A DNA stretch of 44,944 nucleotides, taken from positions 1-44,944 of the IMG/VR virus record IMGVR_UViG_3300031576_000101; one strand, 5' to 3'. Both the position numbers and the translations under genes were made by a program. Origin of the DNA: a virus. Within the stretch, counting starts at the first letter, position 1. Each line of letters opens with the position of its first letter. Of the stretch, positions 20,980 through 28,852 are shown one piece after another. The notes below the pieces were generated by a model that was given only the letters and a program-made list of their open reading frames with translations, was not told the DNA's origin and made no database searches.

Positions 20980-21664
20980 CGGTGCTCACCCCGCCCGTCG
21001 AGCGTGTCCGCGCCTGGGCTCGACCGATGGCGCGAGAACTCGAGCCGACCGTGGAGATGCGACGTGAGGATGCTCCACTCCTGCCCACCGCTCGGAAGCT
21101 CACGGCTGATTGATACAGCGGCCGGTCAAGCAAGGCTACGGTTCCCGGCTGGCCGGGCCCTGCGGCGACGGAGACGGTGAGGGCGAAGGCGGTGTCGGTC
21201 TCGAGGGCTTGACCCAGAACCTTGGTCTTGGCTCTCCCGAGCGCGAGGGCGGTGTCAGTCTCGAGCGCCTGCAGGAGCACCCGTGTCTTGATGCGAGCCA
21301 GCGCGAGGGCGGTGTCAGTCTCGAGCGCCTGCCCAATCGCCTTCGCCTTGGCCTTGCCGAGCGGGAACGCGGTGTCGGTCTCGAGCGCCTGCCCGAGCGC
21401 GATCTTGATCGGCCGGACCTCGATGACGAAGGCGGTGTCGGTCTCGAGCGCCTGGCCGAGCACGCGGGTCTTGATACGGGTGAGTGCGAAAGCCGTGTCG
21501 GTCTCAACGACCTGTCCGAGAGCCCGGACCTTCGCTTTGCCCAGAGCAAATGCGGTATCGGTCTCGACGGCCTGACCCAGTGGGATCGTCTGCGGCCCGG
21601 TCGCCGCCTGCAGCTGTGCGGCAGCTGCGGCCGGGTTGTACCAGACGGCGGCCGGACCACTCAT
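20972..21664 (-). CDS. Seven-repeat structural protein (230 aa)
   Basis: Residues 29-169 consist of seven copies of a unit of about 20 residues, LGQALETDTAFALxRxKTKV, six with 20 residues and one with 21. Similar G-Q-A-x-E-T-D-x-A repeats occur in actinophage and phage minor tail proteins. The N-terminal 28 residues are Ala/Gln-rich; the C-terminal 50 are Ser/Arg-rich (RAVGRSGASSRRISTVGSSS). A stiff beta solenoid-like spacer on the particle surface is a reasonable guess. ATG 21664 directly follows the TAG of the previous gene. Confidence 0.8.
   Translation of the reverse strand: MSGPAAVWYNPAAAAAQLQAATGPQTIPLGQAVETDTAFALGKAKVRALGQVVETDTAFALTRIKTRVLGQALETDTAFVIEVRPIKIALGQALETDTAFPLGKAKAKAIGQALETDTALALARIKTRVLLQALETDTALALGRAKTKVLGQALETDTAFALTVSVAAGPGQPGTVALLDRPLYQSAVSFRAVGRSGASSRRISTVGSSSRAIGRAQARTRSTGGVSTDA
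21158..21580. repeat. Tandem coding repeats (about 60-base unit, seven copies)
   Basis: DNA encoding the seven protein repeats. Adjacent units near 21240-21335 are almost identical over about 30 bases (GAGGGCGGTGTCAGTCTCGA and on), implying recent duplication or gene conversion. Confidence 0.85.
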
Positions 21665-22021
21665 CTACGCGATCTTCCGGATCGAGGCGTCCCAGGCGCG
21701 GTCGGTCCCGGCGACCTTCTGCAACGTCATGTCCCAGCCGTTGATGAGGATCAGCATCGGTGCCACGAAGTTCTCCGACTGGGCGTCCGAGAGCGTCGCT
21801 TTGAACACGACCCGCTTCGTGCCGCCGGTTCCCTCGACCTTCTCGTAAATCCGGATGGCGAACTCGTCGGCCTTCGCCATCGCGGCCCCGACCGGATCGA
21901 GCCAGAGCTGGTAGACCCCGTCATCGGTGATGGTCTGCAGCGTCGTCGTCCCCGAGACGATCGAAAGCTCCGTCGCGCCGACCGTCACACCGTCGAGCTC
22001 ATATGGCTCAGAGATCGCCAT
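21665..22021 (-). CDS. Structural-block protein, unknown (118 aa)
   Basis: MAISEPYELDGVTVGATELS at ATG 22021 (TGATG junction). Beta-rich, with IYEKVEGTGGTKRVVFKATL and a C-terminal WDMTLQKVAGTDRAWDASIR. In this position it probably forms part of the neck or tail. Confidence 0.75.
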   Translation of the reverse strand: MAISEPYELDGVTVGATELSIVSGTTTLQTITDDGVYQLWLDPVGAAMAKADEFAIRIYEKVEGTGGTKRVVFKATLSDAQSENFVAPMLILINGWDMTLQKVAGTDRAWDASIRKIA

Positions 22022-22236
22022 CAGGGGAGCTCCCACGGATCGGTCGAGGTCCGCTCCTCGACCAGGACGCGCAGCCGGTAGACACCCTCGTCAGGATCGA
22101 ACCCCACGACCTCGTAGACCCGCACGAGGCCGTCGTTGGCGAACCGCCAGGACTCGCCGCCTCTGTCGAGCCTCCCGGCCGCTTCGTACTCGGCTATCCG
22201 CTCGACCCCTATCGTCACCAGCCCGCCTACCGACAT
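22021..22236 (-). CDS. Structural-block protein, unknown (71 aa)
   Basis: MSVGGLVTIGVERIAEYEAA at ATG 22236, preceded by GAGGAGGACGAGG. Mixed fold with RFANDGLVRVYEVVGFDPDE. Ends in a TGATG junction. Confidence 0.72.
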   Translation of the reverse strand: MSVGGLVTIGVERIAEYEAAGRLDRGGESWRFANDGLVRVYEVVGFDPDEGVYRLRVLVEERTSTDPWELP

Positions 22237-22247
22237 CCTCGTCCTCC

Positions 22248-23096
22248 TCAGCTGACCGCGTGCAGAGCCGCCCCGTACTGAGAATCCACCCCACCAGAGG
22301 CCGACGCGCGCATGGTCATACGGGTTCCCGACGGGACATCCTTGAACACCGGCATCGAGGGCCAGGGGCCGCCCATCGACTCCAACTGGTCGAGCGGGTA
22401 CCAGAAACCCTCGCCGATCATCTCCTCCGTCGCCGCACCTTCGCCGATGTCGACGGCGATGTTCTTCCACGGCGAGGTCGTCGTGTCGCCCTGAACCTGC
22501 AAACTTGGGAACCAGGCGAAGTGATCCTCCGTGGTCGAGGCGACTATCTCGGTCCACGACCCCTCGGCGCCCGAGGCCCCGGGCACGATGGTCGTGCCGT
22601 TCGGTACGGTCCCAATGCCGTATGTCGTGATCTTCGAGCCCACCCGGAATGGCGGCACGCCGTCGCCGCCGTACAGGTACACGGCGACTCTCATCGCCGT
22701 CGAGAGTCGCGCCCCGGCCACCTGCGCCGCGATACGTGATCCTGCGGGGATGTAGAGGGGGAACTCCCAGATCTTGCCCCCCAGCGTGTTCACCGACGCC
22801 GAGGCGTGGGAGCCGCCGCAGTAGCCCATCAGCAGATTCGGTATGAGCACCTCCTCGGTGGCTGCGCCCGTCAAGATGTCCAGACACCCCGCCGATGCCA
22901 CGGCCGAGGCTCCGTATAACGAGGCGTAGATCGCGATCCAATAGGCGTCGAACGCGGTGGACGCGAACAGCGCGACCGGGGTTCCCTTCGTCGAGGACGC
23001 AGCCCCGGTCGTGACGGAGGAACCCGGTGTCGTCGAGCCGACACCACCCGTATTGTGTTCGACCCGCAGGTCGCCCTTCTCGGGGACCCACAGCAT
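22248..23096 (-). CDS. Probable tail/fibre structural protein (282 aa)
   Basis: MLWVPEKGDLRVEHNTGGVG followed by Ser/Thr/Gly-rich strands. YIPAGSRIAAQVAGARLSTA, KITTYGIGTVPNGTTIVPG and TSPWKNIAVDIGEGAATEEM read as beta-sandwich modules like those of phage minor tail or carbohydrate-binding proteins. No enzymatic motif. Its ATG follows the upstream TAG by one base. Confidence 0.72.
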   Translation of the reverse strand: MLWVPEKGDLRVEHNTGGVGSTTPGSSVTTGAASSTKGTPVALFASTAFDAYWIAIYASLYGASAVASAGCLDILTGAATEEVLIPNLLMGYCGGSHASASVNTLGGKIWEFPLYIPAGSRIAAQVAGARLSTAMRVAVYLYGGDGVPPFRVGSKITTYGIGTVPNGTTIVPGASGAEGSWTEIVASTTEDHFAWFPSLQVQGDTTTSPWKNIAVDIGEGAATEEMIGEGFWYPLDQLESMGGPWPSMPVFKDVPSGTRMTMRASASGGVDSQYGAALHAVS

Positions 23097-23097
23097 C

Positions 23098-23301
23098 CTA
23101 GGCCGTCCGCTCCATCATCAGGTTGTCCCGCACGTTCCACGAGTGCCCGTTGAGACAGGTGAAGCTCGCGTCGACCATCAGGTGCAGGTGCTTGCCAATC
23201 TGCTCCCCTGCTTCCCTGACGGCCGCATCTCCCTCAGGGACCGCGATCTCGGTGCTCAGGCCTAGCCCGTCGATCGGGCAGGTGAACAGGATGGAGCTCA
23301 C
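23098..23301 (-). CDS. Small structural-block protein (67 aa)
   Basis: MSSILFTCPIDGLGLSTEIA at GTG 23301 (1-base overlap, TAGTG). The C-terminal part ASFTCLNGHSWNVRDNLMME with FTCP near the start gives C...C-x2-H; a small zinc- or disulfide-stabilised unit is possible. Confidence 0.7.
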   Translation of the reverse strand: MSSILFTCPIDGLGLSTEIAVPEGDAAVREAGEQIGKHLHLMVDASFTCLNGHSWNVRDNLMMERTA

Positions 23302-23753
23302 TACCCCGCCGCCCGGTAGAAGCCGTTCGCGCCCGTCTGACCGGTGATGTCCGAGCCGTCCGGGGTGACGTCGAAGCTGTGCTTGGACATGGGGATGATG
23401 TTCGCGTCGGTCCCGGTGGTCGTGTCTCCGTCCCAGCAGATGAGCGCGGCGGCCAGGGGGTTGCCGGTCGCGGCCACCCAGGTCTGATCCGGAGTGTCGA
23501 TGTCGGTACGTTCGTTCGTGTCGTCGACCGTTACGGTCGCCGAGGTCGAGGATTTCCGGCCCATGGTGGTCTGCTCGTTAGAGGTCCCGGCGAGCAGCGC
23601 CGCGAGCTCGTTGTGATCTCGCAGGGCGGCGTCAGCCTCGAGCCCCGTCGCCTCAAGTGGCACCCAGACGACCGCGTCGTTCGCTGCAGCCAACTGCGTG
23701 AACTCCGCGACCCGTCCGAGCGCGATGTTGATGGGGATGTTCGCCCCGGTCAT
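23301..23753 (-). CDS. Structural-block protein, unknown (150 aa)
   Basis: MTGANIPINIALGRVAEFTQ at ATG 23753 (ATGA overlap). Contains NDAVVWVPLEATGLEADAAL and a Thr/Asp-rich middle. The beginning INIALGRVAEF resembles small phage structural proteins from the neck region. No family assigned. Confidence 0.73.
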   Translation of the reverse strand: MTGANIPINIALGRVAEFTQLAAANDAVVWVPLEATGLEADAALRDHNELAALLAGTSNEQTTMGRKSSTSATVTVDDTNERTDIDTPDQTWVAATGNPLAAALICWDGDTTTGTDANIIPMSKHSFDVTPDGSDITGQTGANGFYRAAG

Positions 23754-24181
23754 GCGGTCACCAGCTGCCCGACGTAGAAGCGGTCGACGCGGTAGCCGAC
23801 CGGGTGACCGGGGTCGCCGAGCTCCGGGCGTGCCGGGGTTGGCCCTGCGGCGGGATCCTCGTGGTGGCCGGCGCGCGACGTGACCCGATAGACGGTGTCG
23901 CCGCCGATGGTCTTGAGCTTGATGAACGAGCCCTCGACCCAGACGAGCCCGAGGGACTCGCCCCAAGGCGGCGGCCGGAAGGGCTCGTCGAAGGCGAGCT
24001 CGCCCTCCATCTCGAGCCAGCCCTCGGCGACCCCGCGCATCAACCAGCTCGTCGGGAACTCGTGGACCTGAGGAAGGTCCCCGTCAATCGCCAGGCCGAG
24101 CAGCGGCAGCGCGCCGTCGGGACCGCGCGGGCCCGGCCCTGCGAGCTTGTGAACCGTGAGCAGCGACCGGATCCCGCTCAC
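23750..24181 (-). CDS. Structural-block protein, unknown (143 aa)
   Basis: MSGIRSLLTVHKLAGPGPRG at GTG 24181 (TAGTG junction). LPLLGLAIDGDLPQVHEFPT and WVEGSFIKLKTIGGDTVYRV are strand-rich blocks; the C-terminus has GHPVGYRVDRFYVGQLV. Probably a particle protein by position. Confidence 0.73.
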   Translation of the reverse strand: MSGIRSLLTVHKLAGPGPRGPDGALPLLGLAIDGDLPQVHEFPTSWLMRGVAEGWLEMEGELAFDEPFRPPPWGESLGLVWVEGSFIKLKTIGGDTVYRVTSRAGHHEDPAAGPTPARPELGDPGHPVGYRVDRFYVGQLVTA

Positions 24182-24630
24182 TAGAGATCGTACTCCGCGA
24201 CCAAGATGCTCCCCACGCCGTAGTTCGTGTTCGCCCCGATCCCGAGCGTGACGGTCCGCAGCCGCCATCCGACCTTCATGACGATGTCCCGCGCCATCGG
24301 GCACCCAGCGCGAGAATCCGGGGTCGTGCCGATCAGCGCCGCATCACGCGGCAGGTCGTGACCCCAGGTGAGCGCGACGGTGGTGGAAGCCGCCACCGCG
24401 AAACCGAGTGGATACTCCTGCAGGACATTGGCCCCATCGTCGATGACGAGGATCGGTCGTGGGGTCTGGGTGATGCCCTGCACGAGCACCACGAAGAACC
24501 CGAGCAGCTCCCAGAGCTTGCCGGCAGGCACCGTATGGGAGAGCTCCGCGTTTGCACCTGGGTCGGCGGTTGCGACACGGACGATGTCGACCCTCTTGGC
24601 ACCAGCGACGAGCAGATCCGGTATAGGCAT
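24181..24630 (-). CDS. Structural-block protein, unknown (149 aa)
   Basis: MPIPDLLVAGAKRVDIVRVA at ATG 24630 (TGATG junction). Predicted beta sandwich: AELSHTVPAGKLWELLGFFV, VALTWGHDLPRDAALIGTT. The pattern 'threshold for strands around VPAGK' is common in small phage capsid-decoration or adaptor proteins, but I cannot assign a family. Confidence 0.73.
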   Translation of the reverse strand: MPIPDLLVAGAKRVDIVRVATADPGANAELSHTVPAGKLWELLGFFVVLVQGITQTPRPILVIDDGANVLQEYPLGFAVAASTTVALTWGHDLPRDAALIGTTPDSRAGCPMARDIVMKVGWRLRTVTLGIGANTNYGVGSILVAEYDL

Positions 24631-25100
24631 CAGGCGACCCCCTGTAAGGCTCGGTTGGCGCGATCGGCACGGAACGCCTCCTGCGTGGCGTCTGAGATCC
24701 GCTTGGCTGCTTCGATGTCCCGGCGTCTGGTGGTCTGGGGCTGCGAGCCCTCGTGACGGACCTTGGCGTAGTCCTCGAGCCGCGAGTCCCAGCGGCGGGA
24801 CTTCTCCGGGTCGATCTGCCCGGCGCCAGCGGTGCGGGTGGGCGCGAACGCCGTGTTGACCGTGGATATCCGTTCCCGCCAGTGCTCAGCGCACTCGCGA
24901 CCGTTCACGGTCGCCGGCGCTCCGCAGGCGCAGGTGGATTCCATCGCGCTCATGCTGTCCACCGGCGTCAAGCCGGGAGCATGAAGCTCGCACCAGAACT
25001 CGCCGGCGCGCAGGACGAGCCCGCTCGTCGCCCAGCACCGGCAACACCAGACGGATGCACGGACGAACGAATCGGAGAAGCCGTAGCGGGCCCACATCAT
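24630..25100 (-). CDS. Cys-rich protein with basic helical tail (156 aa)
   Basis: ATG 25100 (ATGA overlap) or the second ATG at 25097. The first half has a CCRCW cluster, CELHAPG and CACGAPATVNGRECAEHW, so two zinc-ribbon-like units. The second half is charged and helical (DYAKVRHEGSQPQTTRRRDI, AKRISDATQEAFRADRANR). A start at MSAMESTC near 24955 would give a one-ribbon protein. Function unknown. Confidence 0.7.
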   Translation of the reverse strand: MMWARYGFSDSFVRASVWCCRCWATSGLVLRAGEFWCELHAPGLTPVDSMSAMESTCACGAPATVNGRECAEHWRERISTVNTAFAPTRTAGAGQIDPEKSRRWDSRLEDYAKVRHEGSQPQTTRRRDIEAAKRISDATQEAFRADRANRALQGVA

Positions 25101-25456
25101 CCGTCGATCCACCCCGGAAGGTCGGTGCCCAGGCGCGTGTCGTCGACCTCGGCGATCCGGGCGACGTATCCGGCGGTCGTGATGGCCGTGACCTCGGCCG
25201 ATGTGAGAGGCCCGTTCCAGTAGCCGCCCCGGTACTTCGTCGCGCCAGCGGTGTCGGGTTCGACCACCACACCTGCGGCCGTTATCCAGATGTCCCGCCC
25301 GCGGCGTGTGCCGAAGAACAGCTGTCGGAACTTCGGGGTCTGCCCGGCGTAGCGATTCGTGACGAAGGTACGACGCACGATCGAGGTCGCGGGCTCGATC
25401 GGCGGGAAGAAATACTTCTGCAGCGTCATCGCGTCCAGCGTGGTCAGGCAGGTCAA
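25097..25456 (-). CDS. Structural-block protein, unknown (119 aa)
   Basis: The TTG at 25456 overlaps the stop of the upstream micro-ORF as TTGA, matching the ATGA/GTGA pattern elsewhere, so I prefer it; the ATG at 25429 (MTLQKYFFPPIEP) has no clear ribosome site. The body is beta-rich (RRGRDIWITAAGVVVEPDTA) with a final PLTSAEVTAITTAGYVARIA. First sizeable gene after the capsid terminator. Confidence 0.68.
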   Translation of the reverse strand: MTCLTTLDAMTLQKYFFPPIEPATSIVRRTFVTNRYAGQTPKFRQLFFGTRRGRDIWITAAGVVVEPDTAGATKYRGGYWNGPLTSAEVTAITTAGYVARIAEVDDTRLGTDLPGWIDG

Positions 25457-25533
25457 GCCAACAACGACAGCGGCCAGCGGTTGAACTTCCGCGCGTTACA
25501 CGTGGTCTCCCCACACCGGGAGCAGCGTTTCAC
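25453..25533 (-). CDS. 26-residue cysteine micro-protein leading the tail operon
   Basis: MKRCSRCGETTCNARKFNRW then PLSLLA. GTG 25533 lies 7 bases after a -10-like TAGTCT, so it would be leaderless, and its stop overlaps a TTG start. K-R-C-x-x-C-G-E is a common beginning of tiny phage zinc-knuckle proteins. It may act mainly as a ribosome entry ORF for the tail genes. Confidence 0.5.
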   Translation of the reverse strand: MKRCSRCGETTCNARKFNRWPLSLLA

Positions 25534-25546
25534 GTGACCCAGACTA
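25534..25546 (-). promoter_or_regulatory. Candidate tail-operon -10 box, predicted leaderless
   Basis: TAGTCT at 25546-25541 with 7 bases to GTG 25533, just downstream of the capsid terminator. No good -35 box. Confidence 0.4.
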
Positions 25547-25562
25547 GCGGGCCCTAACGACA

Positions 25563-25607
25563 CGAGAAGGCCCCCGGGAGGGGTGTGCCCCCCAGAGGGC
25601 CTTCTCG
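25563..25607 (-). terminator. Capsid-gene terminator hairpin
   Basis: Perfect 11-base inverted repeat, CGAGAAGGCCC (25563-25573) and GGGCCTTCTCG (25597-25607), with an inner G/C hairpin. It lies 12 bases after the major capsid gene and has no T-run, as is usual in high-GC genomes. Confidence 0.85.
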
Positions 25608-25619
25608 CTCAGGCTAACC

Positions 25620-26582
25620 TCAGTTAGCGCCGATAGATGATGCGCTCTCGTAGCGCGTGAGCGAGTTCTCCCGGATCCGGCCGTAGCCCAGGAGGCCATA
25701 CCAACCGACCGAGATGAACCGCTGCAGGTCGTCGAACGGGCCCGCGATGACCACGTGCTGCGGGTCGCCGACGCCCTCACCGAGCGCCTGCCGTCCCGCG
25801 AACACCGTCGCGTACACGTCGACGGTTCCGCCGACTCCTGCGTCGGCGAAGATCCTGCTGTTGGCGTTCTCCACGATCCGTACGCCGCCGAACGTGCCGA
25901 TCTCTCCCATGTAGAGAGCGGCCGTGTCGACGTTGCCGTGCGGGTAGGACCACGCTTGCTGCCCGGTCTCGGCCTGCAGGTCGTAGTCCACGTCTGGGTG
26001 GATGAACGACACGTAGGCCATCGAGCCGGGCGGTGGGGGCGTGTTCTTCCCCGCGAGGAACGCTCGGGCTCGCCGGACGTTGTTGCCGATGAGCGTGTGC
26101 GTCGCGGCCACCGTTACACGCGAGGTCGCTGCGCCCGCGTAGATCACGTTGGTGCCGGCGACCAGGACATCGCGAGCGATGAGGTCGACCGACTCCTCCA
26201 TGTTCTGCGTGATCTCCTCCGGCACGCTCAGGTCGAGCGACAGGAACGAGGTCAGGCGGAGCTTCCGGGTGTGCTTGACCGCGTTGCCCTGCTCCACCAG
26301 GGTCACGGTCTTCTGGGTGTCCGCCATGTTCACCGGGGTCGGCTCGACCGTCTCCGAAAGAGCGGTCGTCGCTGGCACGAGCGCCGAGATCTGGGTGAAC
26401 GTGACGGCGTTGCCGGGCATCGGCTCGGCCCCACGGCCGCCCGCCCACTTCACGTCGGCTACCCGACGGAACACGAAGGCTGCGCGGAAGGCCATGAGCG
26501 CCGCGGTGTTGAACACCGTCTTGACGGTGTCACCACCGATGAACCCGGCACCGTCGGTGGTTGCCATCGACGGAGCTGGCAT
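25620..26582 (-). CDS. Major capsid protein, N4-gp56 type
   Basis: HK97-fold shell protein. The pattern matches the N4-gp56 family: EPMPGNAVTFTQISALVPAT, NAVKHTRKLRLTSFLSLDLS, EEITQNMEESVDLIARDVLV then GTNVIYAGAA, MAYVSFIHPDVDYDLQAETG, and GTFGGVRIVENANSRIF near the C-terminus. 320 residues is normal. ATG 26582 has a GGGAGAGGAG site. It directly follows the scaffold gene and is followed by a strong terminator, so this two-gene unit can be transcribed at high level on its own. Confidence 0.92.
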   Translation of the reverse strand: MPAPSMATTDGAGFIGGDTVKTVFNTAALMAFRAAFVFRRVADVKWAGGRGAEPMPGNAVTFTQISALVPATTALSETVEPTPVNMADTQKTVTLVEQGNAVKHTRKLRLTSFLSLDLSVPEEITQNMEESVDLIARDVLVAGTNVIYAGAATSRVTVAATHTLIGNNVRRARAFLAGKNTPPPPGSMAYVSFIHPDVDYDLQAETGQQAWSYPHGNVDTAALYMGEIGTFGGVRIVENANSRIFADAGVGGTVDVYATVFAGRQALGEGVGDPQHVVIAGPFDDLQRFISVGWYGLLGYGRIRENSLTRYESASSIGAN

Positions 26583-26622
26583 ATCTGGCTCCTCTCCCTC
26601 GAGGAGTCAGACGCGGGCCGTT

Positions 26623-27183
26623 CTACGTCCCGGTGCCTTCCGCCTCGAGGACTCGTCGTTGCTCCTCGAACTGGATGCGCTTAATCTCCTCCCACGCCTG
26701 CTGCGGCGGGTTCTTCTCGATCGCCCCGAGGATCCGGGTCTCGATCGGGTCAGCACCTTTCGGCGGAACCGGGTAGGGGGCCTCGCCCCCGCCGGTCATC
26801 GCGTCCTGCGCTGCCTGCGTTGCCGTGGGTGGGGCATCGACCGGGGGGCCGGCGGATGGCGGCTGGGCCGGTGGTGCCTGGCCCGGCTGCGGCTCGCCAG
26901 ACGGAACCGCTGGGGGCGGAGCGGCGGCCTTGGCCTCGTCAGCGAGCTTCGTCGCGTACTCGCCCTGCTTGTCGAGCGGCTGAGCGGCGATGAGCTCAAT
27001 CTGCGTCGGCGTCAAGCCGTGCGTGCTCCCGAGCGCCTGCGCCTGTAGCTCCCGGTTCTTCGCCCGGAGATCGGCGTTCTCCTTCTTGAGAGCATCATCG
27101 GCTCCTGGGGGAGGAGTCCCCGTCGCGCCTTCACCTGGGCCTTCTCCGCCTTGCGGATAGACCGTCGGATCGGTCTGTGACAT
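26623..27183 (-). CDS. Probable scaffolding protein (186 aa)
   Basis: MSQTDPTVYPQGGEGPGEGA at ATG 27183 after AAGGAGG. Layout is typical of scaffolds: disordered N-terminus, coiled coil (ALKKENADLRAKNRELQAQA), Pro/Ala-rich linker (residues 85-125) and a C-terminal helix (WEEIKRIQFEEQRRVLEAEG) that would bind the capsid subunit. It sits immediately upstream of the capsid gene. Confidence 0.8.
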   Translation of the reverse strand: MSQTDPTVYPQGGEGPGEGATGTPPPGADDALKKENADLRAKNRELQAQALGSTHGLTPTQIELIAAQPLDKQGEYATKLADEAKAAAPPPAVPSGEPQPGQAPPAQPPSAGPPVDAPPTATQAAQDAMTGGGEAPYPVPPKGADPIETRILGAIEKNPPQQAWEEIKRIQFEEQRRVLEAEGTGT

Positions 27184-27262
27184 GCACCGGCCTCCTTGCG
27201 GCTGGTCGCCGGGCTTCCCGGCGGGGCGGTCGTTCCGTCCTCGGGAGAAGGGTCGCGCGGTG

Positions 27263-27316
27263 TGTCAAGCCGCTTCCGATTCTGCCCCCTCATCTGAGGG
27301 GCTGAAATCGGAAGCG
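27263..27316. terminator. Nested hairpin upstream of the scaffold gene, with a TTGACA hexamer
   Basis: CGCTTCCGATT (27271-27281) pairs with AATCGGAAGCG (27306-27316), enclosing a second hairpin CCCCTCA-TC-TGAGGGG (27286-27301). It lies between the end of the upstream operon (27335) and scaffold. On the minus strand TTGACA follows at 27268-27263, as a -35 box of a capsid promoter would, but I find no -10 box at the right distance. Confidence 0.7.
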
Positions 27317-27334
27317 CGAAACTGACCTTTCTGC

Positions 27335-27538
27335 CTAGCGGGGTCGATGACCGCCGTTCTGGGAGCGCCGCCACTCCTCGACACGCTCACGCCGAGCCCG
27401 GATCGCGTCCCGGATCTGCGAGAGCAGCCGGCGCCACCATGGCGGGAAGCGTTCCGTGAGCCCGTAGAGGTAGCCAGCAAGGAATGCGGCCATGACGACC
27501 GTGAGCCAGACCCACAGGCCGATGTCGAACAAGCTCAC
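27335..27538 (-). CDS. Single-pass membrane protein (67 aa)
   Basis: MSLFDIGLWVWLTVVMAAFL then AGYLYG is a transmembrane helix (residues 5-26); the rest is basic and Trp/Arg-rich (PPWWRRLLSQIRDAIRARRE). GTG 27538 overlaps the NlpC/P60 stop. A holin-like or DNA-ejection role is possible. Confidence 0.72.
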   Translation of the reverse strand: MSLFDIGLWVWLTVVMAAFLAGYLYGLTERFPPWWRRLLSQIRDAIRARRERVEEWRRSQNGGHRPR

Positions 27539-28824
27539 AGACCTTCGCGCGCGGGCCCGTAGAGAGGTTGGCCGGCGGCGGCACCGACGAGACGCTGGCC
27601 GACGAGAGCGGAGCGGTTCCGTTGCAACTGCTCGAGGATCCCCCGCTTGTTCTCGGGGTCGGCACCCGATTCGAGCACGGCGAGGTAGGCGTCGGTGATG
27701 CCAGCGGCTCGGAGCTCGGGGGCGATGAAGTCCTTCACCTGCCGGATCTGCTGCACGAGCGTCGGGAGGTCGACAAGCTCCCCGTGGGCACCAACCTGCT
27801 TCGAGGCGGCGACGGCGCTCTTGGCGTCGATCGCGAGGCCCTCGGCGGACTGCAGGGAGGCGGCCTCGTAGATGTTCGCGATCCTCGCGTTCGGATTGCC
27901 AGCGACATAGTCGGCCCACTCCTTCTTCCCAACCTCGTCCTGGCCCATCGCCTTGAGCGTGGCCGAGAGCGCCCGACGGAATGGCTCCCGCACCTTCGCC
28001 TCGCGGATCACCATGGCCTCGAACGCCCACTCGTCGGGCGACTTGTTGTTGGCCACGAGCGCCCCGATGAGGTGGCGGTCGACCTTGACCCCGAACTCCT
28101 TGGCGATGTCGGCGTAGCCACCAGGGCCGTACGCGAGACGCACGTACTCCGCCGCCGTCATCTTGAGCGAGCCGTCGGCGTTGAAGATGCCCGGGAACGT
28201 GCGCTTGAAGATGTCGGAGTCGTAGATCGCGGCCTCCATCTCGTACTCGGTCCACTGGCCACGGATCGCGTCTTGGATCAGCGGCATGAACATGTCGGGT
28301 GCCAGCCCGAGGCCTCGGAGGATGCCACGCAGCTCGCCCCGCGTCAGATCGTCACCCCCCGAGGCCCAAGCCGGCGTCGCCCCACCACCTGAGACGTTGA
28401 GGTTCTGGATCGCCCCGGAGATCTCCGCTTGTGAGGAGTGCGAGAGCGACGCGACGCGACCACCGCCGATGTAGTGCGACCAGTCGACGGCCCGAGCGAC
28501 GACTTGATCCTCGGAAGAGGACGCGTCGATCATCTTGCCACCGCCGATGTAGATGCCGACGTGGTCCGCCTGTCCGGCACCGAGCCGGCCGTAGTTGAAG
28601 AACACGATGTCCCCGGGGCGCAGGCTCTTCCGGGCGACGCCCGGGAGGGTCTGGTAGTAGCCGTTGGCGGTCGATCGGGGGATGTTCAGTCCGGCTCGAG
28701 ACAGGCCGAACCACACGAGGCCCGAGCAGTCGAATTGGCTGGGGCCCTCCGAGCCGAACGTGTACCCGTTCCCGAGCTGCCTGCGCAGGATCCGCAGGAA
28801 TCGAGCGACGGTCGCGTCAGCCAT
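27535..28824 (-). CDS. Virion NlpC/P60 peptidoglycan peptidase (429 aa)
   Basis: An N-terminal NlpC/P60 cysteine peptidase (residues 5-120) cuts peptide stems of peptidoglycan. Cys33 in QFDCSGLVWFGL and His88 in ADHVGIYIGGGKMIDA are the catalytic pair, and LRPGDIVFF is the usual strand between. The remaining 300 residues are helical, with YVRLAYGPGGYADIAKEFGV and DFIAPELRAAGITDAYLAVL. Location between the giant protein and the capsid genes indicates a structural enzyme that opens the wall for DNA entry. ATG 28824 lacks a good ribosome site and is overlapped by a micro-ORF. Confidence 0.88.
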   Translation of the reverse strand: MADATVARFLRILRRQLGNGYTFGSEGPSQFDCSGLVWFGLSRAGLNIPRSTANGYYQTLPGVARKSLRPGDIVFFNYGRLGAGQADHVGIYIGGGKMIDASSSEDQVVARAVDWSHYIGGGRVASLSHSSQAEISGAIQNLNVSGGGATPAWASGGDDLTRGELRGILRGLGLAPDMFMPLIQDAIRGQWTEYEMEAAIYDSDIFKRTFPGIFNADGSLKMTAAEYVRLAYGPGGYADIAKEFGVKVDRHLIGALVANNKSPDEWAFEAMVIREAKVREPFRRALSATLKAMGQDEVGKKEWADYVAGNPNARIANIYEAASLQSAEGLAIDAKSAVAASKQVGAHGELVDLPTLVQQIRQVKDFIAPELRAAGITDAYLAVLESGADPENKRGILEQLQRNRSALVGQRLVGAAAGQPLYGPAREGL

Positions 28825-28852
28825 CTACGTGAACACGTCCCACGTTGTTCAT
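28817..28852 (-). other. 11-codon micro-ORF leading into the NlpC/P60 gene
   Basis: MNNVGRVHVDG then stop. It overlaps the upstream stop (ATGA) and its own stop lies just past the ATG at 28824, so it could deliver ribosomes to a start without a Shine-Dalgarno. Confidence 0.4.

Noticed and set aside
21158-21580. CRISPR array or regulatory DNA repeats
   Set aside because: Repeats of about 60 bases are contiguous, in frame and encode a regular protein repeat; there are no spacers.
27240-27268. Complete sigma70 promoter at the TTGACA before scaffold
   Set aside because: No -10-like hexamer occurs 15-19 bases downstream; only the -35-like half is present.
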